Assembly (NCBI GenBank): GCA_030760725.1
Contig: JASWHV010000003.1
Span: 63,817,264-63,881,263, forward strand
Length of the DNA stretch: 64,000 bases
From: Neostapfia colusana
Lineage: Eukaryota > Streptophyta > Magnoliopsida > Poales > Poaceae
Direction of reading: 5' to 3'
In this document: piece after piece, positions 18,950-28,732 of the stretch
Layout of the letters: each line of letters begins with the position of its first letter
Numbering within the stretch: position 1 is the first letter of the stretch
Notes under the pieces: model-generated
Told to the model about the DNA's origin: nothing
The model's input: the letters and a program-made list of their open reading frames with translations, nothing else
Databases searched by the model: none
Program-made: the position numbers and the translations under genes

Positions 18950-19561
18950 GTGACGCCATCAAAGACCGACCCCCAAGGATGGGAGCAGCGACCGACCTCC
19001 AAGCTCGGGCAACAAGACCGGGGGAGGGAAGGGATCCGGGCTAGAGCCCGGACCAGGGGCAGGTGGAGGACTTAAATGCCGACGTGACGTAATGGCAGGA
19101 GGGATTTAAGATGGAGTTGCAGGGTAAGCGCGACAGGACAAGCACGACGCCGTGCCATCATCACCACCCGTCCCATCCCGCTCGGCGTGGGTGTACAAGG
19201 GCCCTTGTACCGCTTCGGGCAGCCTTAGGCGCTGACACACTATGTAAACACCGCCCCATTTATGAGGAGCCGATGGGTAGGTATAGGCGTCCGGGCTATA
19301 AAAAACGGGAGGCTCGGAACCTCCCCTAGCACAGCAAAAACGACTCACATACACTTGACACTTATGTTTTCTTTTCACTCTCGCGTGTGAAGGGAACCAC
19401 GGTTTCTTGAACCGCCTGAGCTAATACAAAGCCGACGAACATCCCGGACTACACGTAGGACACATTCTCTGAACTAGCATAAATCTTTCTCTTTGTTAGG
19501 TAGCCATCCAGACATAAAACGCAAAGCATTCGATTACTAGCAGGTGGTAAAAACACCAACA
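18950..19561 (+). repeat. truncated Gypsy LTR (plus orientation), family E
   Basis: Ends in ...AAAACACCAACA at 19561 and contains a TATA box (TATAAAAA, 19297-19304). It aligns throughout with the reverse complement of 20887-21711 (for example CCGGGCTAGAGCC, TAGGTATAGG, CGAACCGCCTGAGCTAATACAA) at roughly 75-80% identity by eye. Its 5' end is cut off by the Sirevirus LTR end. What follows at 19562 is not a PBS, so this is a 3' LTR end or a broken copy. Confidence 0.75.
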
Positions 19562-20886
19562 ACGTGTCTCACCGGGGAGACATGGTTGGTGCACAGTTTC
19601 TCCAGTAGCCTCTCAAAGTGATAGGTTTGTGCCTGGGCCGACCCCCAGACTTCGCGCTGTTCGACCGCTAGGATCGTGTTCGAGCTCGCCTAGACCTGTT
19701 CTCATTGCTCATCAACGCCGACTCCCGTCCCCTCCTCGCAGTTGAACTCGTGCACCAAGGATCTGCATATCTTTTTTTCAGTGACCCAGAACTGCGGAGT
19801 GTCGGGGCTCGGACTTGGATACTCCTCGTCGTCAAAATGTCATACCCGACGCGATTGCCGTCGACACTCGGGACGCGGCTCCGTGGCCTCCTCCCGGGCT
19901 CCTATACGAGCCTCAAGGAGCCTGCCTAGATCTGGCGGCCGTGCAAGCTCAGGTATCGAGCCGCGCAGAGTGGTGGAAAGGATGGGTTTCTCGGCCCGGC
20001 CTAAGGCGTGGGCTCGCGGAGCCTTCGTGGCGCTCTTGTTGCGCTTGCTTGGTCCACCATGGGTGAGTACCCCTGTACCCGAGCGGGCAATCCTACGGAT
20101 GGTTGTGATGTGACCTTCCCTAGCAAGGAGCGGAGGCTCTTGTACATCCGTCGTGCTCCGACTTGCTAGGTTCCGGGAGGCTGCGTGCCATGACGGCGGT
20201 GGTTGCCACGCTCTGACTCACCCACTCGAACCGGGAGGAGTTGCTCGTGATGATGATGATACTCTTCCTGGCTCGGCGGCCACACGCTTGCGCGTGACCC
20301 CCCGCCGCCAACGTCTTGAATGTTGTCCCGTCCATGTCCAGCTGCGCCCTCTCCGTCTCGAGCATGTCATGGCGTGTCTCAAACTGTCCGGTCGGCTCCA
20401 TCACAACCGTTGGCTTCCCTGCTGTGGTTCGGGCGCGAATCCTCCCATCGCATTGGGGCTGGCAAAGGTGTTGTGTAAGCGTGGGAAGGAACTGGAGAGT
20501 CGTAGCCGGTTTCCGCGATGCGGCATTCGTGGAGGAAACGACGTTCTTCGTCGGACCCGGTGTCCTCTACGAGGGGGAGAAGGGACGCTGATGCCTGATC
20601 GATCATGCCCACAAAGTTTCCCTCAAGGGCACGGATGGCGACGTTGACGGTCGCGTCGTCCATCAACCGTAGAATGTCGTCACCACCGGCGATGAACTCC
20701 AGGATTCAAAAACGGAAGGCCTGGTGGGGCGCGAAGATGACATCGTCCTCGAGCTTGTTGTTGGGGGCGATGTAAACTCGAGGCTGCCGAAATGGAGCTT
20801 CTCGCCGATGCAGAAGCTTGAGCTGGCGAAAGCCATCACAGAAGAAAAACAAAAACGCGAAGCGGCCCCATTGCTGGCGTGCCAAC
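19562..20886 (-). pseudogene. Gypsy gag leader/N-terminal remnant of family E
   Basis: On the minus strand, directly after the LTR at 20887, lies a PBS-like site (TTGGCACGCCAGCAATGG, complement of about 20867-20885), then fragments of a leader ORF: 20706-20886 (Arg-rich) and 20379-20666 (MMDDATVNVAIRALEGNFVG..., acidic). I recognise the layout of a Gypsy 5' internal region but no capsid core. The sequence runs into the inverted LTR at 19561, so the rest of the element is missing. Confidence 0.5.
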
Positions 20887-21711
20887 TGTTGGTGTTTTAC
20901 CACTGGCGAGTAGTTCAATGTTGCGCGTCTTATATCTGGATGGCTAGCTAATAAATACAATGATTTATACTGGTTTGGAAAACGTGTCCTACGTCCAGTC
21001 TGGGGTGTTCGTCGGCCTTGTATTAGCTCAGGCGGTTCGAGGAACCGCTGTTACAAGCCGTCCCGCATGTTAGAACGAAGAGAAAGTCTAAATGTTGAGT
21101 GTGTGTGAGCTGTGTTCACCATGCTAGGGAGGGTTCCGACCCTCCTCTTTTATAGCAAGGACTCCTATACCTACCCGCCGGCTCCTTATAAATAGGACGG
21201 AGATTTACATGTCAGCGCCTAAACCGGCCTAAAGTGGCGTAGAAGCGATGAGTATACCTGATCCCGTCTAGTCTATGGTATACGTTTACTTTTCGTCTCT
21301 GTACATCCGCGCCGAGCGGGGCGGGATGGATGGTGATGATGGTTTGGCGTCATGCTTGTCTCATCGCACGTGGCCTCCCACTTTGTCTTGAAGTCCTTCT
21401 GCCACTCTATCACGTCGACATTTAAATCTCTCGTCTGCCTTTGGTCCAGGCTCTAGCCCGGATTGCCCTTCACTGCAGCCTCGCTCTACGGGCTTGAAGG
21501 TCATACGTTTCTTCTGACCTTGGTGGTCGTCTTACTCCTTGGGGCTGAGTCTTGTGGTTGCGTCGTCCTGAGTCCGTGCCCTTGGTTGGGGCGCGGTGCC
21601 ATGTGTCCCCTCATGACTGGCTAGCCGGTTGCCTCTTGGGTCACCTGGGTACGTTACCCCGTCATTGCTGTTCCTCAGCCATCAGATGAAGGTGCCCCTG
21701 CAAATCCTACA
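20887..21711 (-). repeat. 5' LTR of a family E Gypsy element (minus orientation)
   Basis: 825 bp. On the minus strand it starts TGTAGGATTTGCAGGGG (21711) and ends ACACCAACA (20887), with a TATA box at 21148-21154 (TTTTATA on plus). A PBS follows on the minus strand. It forms an inverted pair with 18950-19561. Confidence 0.8.
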
Positions 21712-21780
21712 GGTTAGAACAAGTGAAAGAGAATCAAAAGGATTGTAACAAGGCAAAAGTTGTCAAATTTCTCTCCTCAG

Positions 21781-22695
21781 GGGGATGTATATGTGGTCAT
21801 GTCTTTGTTGGAAGTCAGTTGTGATGCAGTGACAAGCTCAAGCCAAAAGAAAGAAACTTTTTGGGGTCGGGTGATGCAGCAGTACAACATGAAGAGAGGC
21901 TGGTACCCAGAGTGATCAGTGCGCTTGGTGCAAAGCAGGTGGGACACCATAAAGGGAGAGGTTTTAAAATTGGTGCAGTGTATGCAAAAGTGCTCCGTCC
22001 AAATCAAAGCGGCACGAGTGATGATGACAAGGTATGTCCTGTTTTGTATAGCCAGTATGACAAGTTCAGACAAAAATGTACTCTGCATTGTATAGTTTGT
22101 GAGGCTCTAAATTATTTTGCAGGCCACAGAAGCAGCTGATATAAATGCTGAGACCAATGAATCACCATTCGCATTCATGCACTGCTGGAAGATATTGAGG
22201 AACAAACCAAAATGGATGGACATCTGCCCTAGCAAAATAATTGCATCACGAGATGCTGACTCCAATATTGACCCATATGCTGGATTTGTACTGGGAGACT
22301 CGGAGACCATAAACCAATCAGCAGAGAATTCAGTGCAGCCTTCATCAGGAAAGAAGAGGCCACTTGGACGTCACTCCACCAGAGTTGGTCGCAAGAAAGG
22401 TTCATCTCCCGGCACCTCTGTTGCTTCTGAATTTGCAAACAACCTACAGATTGTGACAAGGGACAAGCTATTGCGCCTTAAAACTGCTGAGGAGATGAGG
22501 GTGGGCATGCATCAGGAGGTGGTTGCTGTGAAAAAAGAGAAGCTGACTGCCTTGACAAACATAGAGCAAGAGAAGATTCAGCTCAAGAAAGAGGATCTTA
22601 GATTGAAGAGGGAACTGAAGGATGAACGAGAGAATACAAGGGGAGACGTGACGAGTATGAGGAGCGTATCCTCTCTGTCGATACAAGTACATTGA
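21781..22695 (+). pseudogene. PIF/Harbinger ORF1 (Myb/SANT-like, NAM-associated C terminus)
   Basis: ORF1 proteins bind DNA and help bring transposase to the element. The exon from 21781 (after TTTCTCTCCTCAG) gives ETFWGRVMQQYNMKRGW, a stop, then VQSRWDTIKGEVLK, the Myb-like helix signature, with a frame change before RPNQSGTSDDDK. A 91-bp intron (22032-22122, AAG|GTATGT ... TTGCAG) follows. The second exon contains FAFMHCWKILRNKPKW, a hallmark of this family, then a basic GKKRPLGR stretch and a long Lys/Glu coiled coil to the stop at 22693. The stop and frame change in the first exon make it a pseudogene. Confidence 0.75.
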
Positions 22696-23229
22696 GTCAT
22701 AACTTGCGAGTGTTTTACGAGGCGAAGCAGGCCGAAATTCTCCGTCGGCTCAACGGTGTACAATAGTCCTCTTTGATATTTGTATCGGACTATATTATTC
22801 GTATTGCGAGGCCGTGATGTACCAGACCATGTTATTCGTATTGCGAGGTTGTGATGTATCGGACTATGTAGTCTGTATGGCGAGGTTGTTATAAATCGGA
22901 CTATGTAATTTGTATTTGCGAGACAATTTGTATTGTGGTGCTGTTCTGTTGTATGTATGATGTCGTTATGTTGGAAGTAACACACGAACATCCATTCATT
23001 ACGATAGAACCTGGAAAAACATACTTGGACTCGATACAAACGCACCCACTAACATCCTGGAAACATAACATACTTAGACCCGATATAAACGAACCCACTG
23101 ACACATGCATTGCCATCATGCACCACCGTGCAACATCCAGTTGTGTTCGACCAAATCACGTTGCAAGTTGTGGTGCTTGGTTTTGTCGTAATGTTGATGC
23201 ATGCCTTGCACAAAGGTGTGTCTGACCTC
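22696..23229. other. 3' region between convergent PIF genes
   Basis: Non-coding. 22775-22925 contains three to four imperfect copies of a 45-50-bp unit with ATTCGTATTGCGAGG and ATCGGACTATGTA. Otherwise AT-rich with no other feature seen. Confidence 0.5.
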
Positions 23230-23509
23230 TTGATTGGTAGTGGAGAAATCAACTTGGTCACCAATGTGCTCAAAGTCGGTATCAAAAGCAAGGTCCTTTT
23301 GTCTTCAATGATCATGTTGTGCAGAATAATACATGTTGTCATGATGTAACGTATGTGCTCACGGTTCCATTTGTATGCTGGACCTCACACGACTCCCCAT
23401 CTTGCTTGTAGCACACCAAATGCACGCTCGATATCCTTGCGCACCCCCTCATGGACGCGTGCAAAGTACTTGGACTTAAGGTCCGTCGGATGACGAATGG
23501 TCTTAACGA
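23230..23509 (-). pseudogene. PIF/Harbinger DDE transposase, C-terminal end
   Basis: On the minus strand a frame reads KYFARVHEGVRKDIERAFG, the conserved third-catalytic-Glu helix of Harbinger transposases, then VLQARWGVV, then YIMTTCIILHNMIIEDKR, the conserved C-terminal signature. Only this end is present because element D begins at 23510 and replaces the upstream part. A stop or frame change occurs between the two motifs. The remainder of the transposase should lie beyond D, outside the window. Confidence 0.8.
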
Positions 23510-25093
23510 TGTGAGGGCCCCGCACCGCTCTCGGGATCGTGCCGCTCGCCCGGAATCGCATTGGGTGGTGCCGTGCGATGTGCCACCCAACAACACACGA
23601 GTAAAGGAAACCATATTACATAAATCATGCGGAAGCTTACAAAGAGTTAATTTACAAATACTTTACCTCAAATTAAACTATAGCGAAAGACTAATACAAC
23701 CCTCACGGCTCATATCTAACTTAGCATCAAAGAAACCGTCCAGCCTGCAGACGTTTTGTACTAGCAACATGAATAACAAACCGCAGCGGAAAGGTTGCTC
23801 ATGAGTATCCACTCGGAGGTTTCCGAGTCTCATCGGACAACCATACTTATAAGCGTAAAGTCAACCCGCAAAACAACTAGTATAGTATCCGTGAGCATAA
23901 AGCTCAGCAAGACTTAATCGTCGAATCTAGTCATGAAACTCTACATGAAGGTTAAGACATAACATAGGATAGTAGTTTGCATAATAAACTCGCCTAAATG
24001 TGGGTCCTTACTTTCAGGTATGATTAGCAGCAAATTATAAGTAACCTTGGGCCTCTCATATCGGGGGTCCAAAATCAAACAAGAAACGTTTTCCCCCGAT
24101 GTAAATTGCTCACGGTGAAAATGAATTGAGTTTGCACTTAAGCTATTCATTGAAAGTAACATCACAACGCTAGTATCAACTTAAAACCATAGTGATTAGT
24201 TCTTATCTCATGCAAGTTCTTCACTACGTCACGACTTTGAGAACAAGTATGCTCAAATATCCGCGAGCGACGGTGATTCAAACCAAAAGACGCCCGGACT
24301 ACACGACACGTACGCCCGTACTCGACGTTGCCTACAACAACCATCACTGACGTCGTATGTGGCAGTCTTTCCCAAGTTTCACCTACGTCGAATAGATCCA
24401 ACCGTCCCATACAGTAGCGTCACTTCATGGTGGACCTACCGACATGAGATGTCATGAGAGGGTTACCCACATACCGCACACCGGTCGTCCACCTAAGGCG
24501 ACCGAAAAAGTCCCAACGCAAGCTTCCCAAGTTACATCGGGTTACTGGGTCCCATATAGCCAGCATGAGTCCGGTACACAACTCAAACTTGCTCAACAGG
24601 GCTGCACATGGATCGGTCCTTGACCGACACGGACAGGTCTAACGCACCCAGGCCCCTATGTCCTGTTTCTCCTACAACCTGCCCGGTCTCAACTTCATCT
24701 TGCTAATAAATTTCTGAATCAATCCCATGTGCCCCTTTTTCTCCTATTCACGCGAGTAGCGTCCAACCACTCGACCTTTACCAAACCCTACTTAAGCATG
24801 GCAGTTGCTACACGATGAAAAGACATCTACCCAATACTCCATTTGTTTGTCTGGTCATGCAAGAGGAGTATCAAAGCAACTAGACGCGATGTACATTCCA
24901 TATCCTAACCAAAAGAGTGAATACAAAGTAAAAACTTAAAAGCTATTAAATGCAAACGGGGGCTTGCCTGTTTTGCAGGGGAGTAATATATAATAATCAG
25001 TTAGTGATCCTTGATCCCTTGATCTCCTGAGCTTGATCAACTAATCCACACTTCAAGCGACGAACTTCGTCGAAGTTCTTCGTCGTGAGCACT

Positions 25094-25142
<49 letters not shown>

Positions 25143-25938
25143 TCAGTTTATATAATGCAATTTAAAGAATTAAAGACTTGAACTTCTTAAGAACATAGGC
25201 TGTGCGGAAATGCTAAGAATGGCTTTTTTGCCTCTGTTGTGCGAAGAAAAGTACAGGAAGAATCCATCTTCCCATAGGAACTTAAGTCCTAATGTTCTAT
25301 GTTGCATAATGGATATATGAGGTGGCTGAAAAGCTTTGAATGAAACTGAAGATTAGGAACTCCAATGACTTCAAAACTTTTTAAGCAAGTCATACACTAC
25401 ACAGTGACTTAGCTTGCCAAATTGCAGCTAAAGTGAATGGAAATTGTGTCCTAATTAATTCCCACAAGATTTCCTATGTATTTCCCACATACATAAGCAT
25501 GGAGAACAAGGACAGGAAGATCTAAGGCTCAACTTGAGCTGAAACTTTACATGTGAGTTCCTGGTCAAAACAAAGTACTTTGGTCCAAAATTCATGACTT
25601 TTACTTGAGTAGCTCCTCCAGAACAATTCCTTAAGCAGTTATGCTAAAAGATTTAATTCTGAAGTAATGTGCATTTTCATGCCCACACAAGTGAACTACA
25701 ATTTCAATTAGAGCTCAAAGAGCATGTCTGAATTTTCCTAGGATTTTTGAAGCTAAGGAATACCTAGGATTGATTTTACAAAGAGGAAACTTTTCTGAAA
25801 AAGTTTCTAGACAATTTAGAGTACAAAAGATTGCACTCAGCAAATCCCTACTCAAATCAACTCCAAATGAGCTGAATATTTGCTAGGAGGTCAATAATAT
25901 CCTAAAGAATATTCTGTCAAATTTTGGGGATTTTTGGC
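23510..25938 (-). repeat. 3' LTR of element D, distal part
   Basis: TGTGAGGG at 23510 is the LTR end (CCTCACA on minus). The block matches 56093-58490 along its length, apart from small differences and a microsatellite (25098-25139) that is much longer here. It is interrupted at 25938 by a solo LTR with TSD TTGGC and resumes at 32327. Confidence 0.88.
25098..25139. repeat. (AT)21 microsatellite in the D 3' LTR
   Basis: Forty-two bases of AT dinucleotide after ATCG. The other LTR copy has only (AT)6 at 57675-57686. Confidence 0.95.
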
Positions 25939-26154
25939 TGTAACACCTGTATTTTCAACTAGGATCAAAACCCTCCTCTCTCTCTCCCTCTCACTGACAT
26001 GTGGACCCCACATGTCAGTTGCTTCTTCTCCAAAGCAACCGCCGCCCTTCTCTTTCCTCTCTATTATCACATGTGCACGAATTGCTCCGTCCATGTGCCA
26101 AATCTTGCGCCCCTTCTCCAATCGACGTGCCACAACAGCCGCCCTCTCCCCTCC

Positions 26155-26161
26155 TATAAAA
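26155..26161 (+). promoter_or_regulatory. TATA box of solo LTR G
   Basis: TATAAAA in a GC/CT-rich promoter-like context near the 5' part of the LTR. Confidence 0.55.
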
Positions 26162-28571
26162 ACGAACCGAAGCCGACCGAATTTGTCTACAAATCGCGTC
26201 CAATTTCTCATTGTGAGAACCGCCGCCCTAATCACCAATTCTTCGAATTTGAGCACCGATCCTCCGTTCTAACACTTCCTACATCATCACAAGGCCACAA
26301 GGAGGAATTCCCGACAGAAAACACCGAAGAACCGTAACCGGAGACCGTTTCCGACAAGAAACACCGTCGACCGCCGCCAAACGCCGTCACCAAACCACTT
26401 CCGGCCGATTCAGGGTCACAACAACAATCTAGGTGAGTTCCCCACAACCTCCTCTTCGTTTTGGAGTAGAAAACCTAGAAATGGTGAAGAAATTGTGAAA
26501 ACCGAAGTTTTCCGGCGATCCGCCGCCCCTCGCCAGCGAGTGCGCCGCCGCGGTGGGGAAGAAAGGAGAGGGGCGACGTGGCTCAATCTAAGGCATCCAT
26601 TTTCCGTGGACGGCTAAGATTAGAAGGGGAATATCCCTTTGGTTATTTTAAATCCGAGTCGTCCAGATTGAATCCAACGGCCCACATTTAAAACAGTTAT
26701 AACCGTTGGAATTTTCACTATGAGGCCCCTGAAGATTCAAAGTAATATAAAATAGACCCTGCGCTTTATAGATTTAACCCTAGACTTTATAGAAATTAGG
26801 AAAATTGTTATAAAATGACTATTTAGTCCCTATTTTCTCTATAAATTAGGAAAATGGCTCTAGAACTTCAATTTAACCCCTGGAGAAGTTGAAAATAATA
26901 TATTGCAGCCAGAATAATTTATAACTTCATTTTTTATTTTGTAAATAGCCAAAATTATATAAGAAAATTCTGGAAAATTATAAAAATGCATGAAAATATT
27001 CTGTTTTCACGCTTTAACACCTGTATAGGTTCTGAAATTAAAAAGAATTATTTTTATAGGCTGAAAATGCATTCTAGGTGATAAATTAATGTTGAAATTC
27101 AAATAAAAACAATATATACTTCAGAAAATTCATAGAAATTATCTAAAGTGCGTATATAAGTTCTGAAAGTACAATAACAGAATATATACTCTAGGAACAG
27201 TTATAATAAAAACATTAGAGCAAAAATTAAATCTGAAATTATAATAAAATTAGTATGTATGCATATATACACTCTAAAAATTGTTATAAATTGCTATAAG
27301 TTAGAAAATAAATGTTTTGTTAACACAAAAACTAGATATAAAGGTATATATCATGTTATTAAACCATTCTTGCTCTCAACACACATAGAAACAAATGAAG
27401 AATCAATGAAATACTATAAACAAATAAATTTTAGGTAAATTGCTATGGTCTTATTGCATGTTTGCATTGTTTTGTGTGCATATTCATGAGTAGAACCGTC
27501 ACAAGAGACATTTCTTAATCTTCAAGAGCAAGATTTCAAAGTCACCGAGCAGCAATTCAAAGTCAAGTGTTCCTTGACCACTTTGCTCCTATTCTAGGAT
27601 GATCAATTAGAATACTGCATGATGTCTTCAATATGAAACCCAGTTTAGGATGTTTCACTAGTTTTGTTCCTTATCATTCCTTGCAAAACCATGGAGAGAT
27701 TTAGTTAGGATATGTCATTGTCATTCTATGTGCATAGCCGTGCTTTGAACTTAGAAAATGAATGAAACATAGTTGTTACTAGTCTTGTGGAATATATGAA
27801 AGACACAAGAGTGTGTCATAGTGATAGGAATCTAGACAGGTTGGTTGTTTTGGTATGGTGATTTGTGCACGAGACTCGGGATAGTGTTAGTGTCTGTCTT
27901 AGATTCTAAGGACCGGTTTATGGAACAGTTAACCCGGCTTTACAGTGCCACCACAAGATTGAGATGGGGCAGCTTGGCCAATTAATTAGGAGTTTGTCGG
28001 TATAGTATAAGTGTATGGATGGTGTGAGGAATGGGAGTCATATTTTTTTAGACTACCCTGGGAACTGCTAGGCTCAAGAAGGGGCTTCTGCAGGGGAGGG
28101 TTTACTCTCAGGAACTGCAGTGGTGAAACCTCAGTGGGCTTGTACTTGCCGGTAGACCCTTTGTAAAGGCCATGTAGTGATCTCCTGATCGCACACCAAA
28201 GGAAGTGTGTAATGTGGCTTGCAACCACGGATATCAGGGAGGTTCTTAGTCCACTTGGCAACAGGGTATGAAATCACTACTTATGGGCAAAGTGGTATAA
28301 TCCCTGCAGAGAACTAAACTGTCATGACAGCCGTGCTCACGGTCAAGAGCGGCTTGGACTTGTCCATGATTAGATAAACATGGATATGGATTGAAAAAGG
28401 TTGTTACGTGGTGTAACCTAACTTTAATAACTTATTTATAAATATGGTGGGATGGATCACTTAGTAATATAGGTTGCTAACTGAAGCTAAGGACTAGGAT
28501 TAATGCATAGTGCTTAACAGTGTTAGCCTTTCCTTGCTATTAGCCTTCATATCATCTTTTCCTACACTTGC

Positions 28572-28591
28572 TGAGTACCCTTTGGTACTCA
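28572..28591 (+). other. perfect stem-loop in solo LTR G
   Basis: TGAGTACC, loop CTTT, GGTACTCA: eight-base-pair arms. Related stems sit in the LTRs of C and D just after TTGCTGAG. Confidence 0.7.
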
Positions 28592-28616
28592 AACTTGCTT
28601 TTTTTGGATTTCATAA

Positions 28617-28631
28617 GCTGCTCAGGTGTAA
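28617..28631. repeat. LINE target site duplication (left)
   Basis: GCTGCTCAGGTGTAA, repeated exactly at 32017-32031 after the LINE tail. A 15-bp duplication fits target-primed reverse transcription. Confidence 0.92.
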
Positions 28632-28732
28632 CTCCGCCTATGTTGTAATGACATAGCCGGTCCCAAGCCCGGGTAAAGGAGGAGGGGGTTGTGATAGGCT
28701 TGGCGAGCCAACAACTACACTTAGCCATTCTC

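Larger units (their letters stand above)
21712..23509. mobile_element. PIF/Harbinger DNA transposon remnant
   Basis: Two convergent genes typical of PIF/Harbinger: a plus-strand Myb/SANT-type ORF1 (21781-22695) and a minus-strand DDE transposase end (23230-23509). The left end is lost at the family E LTR and the right end at element D (TSD-side sequence AACGA at 23505-23509). No terminal inverted repeats are visible. Confidence 0.75.

Noticed and set aside
19106..20960. ORFs around 19100-20960 as host genes
   Set aside because: They lie in LTR and leader sequence of a Gypsy family and have no recognised domain.
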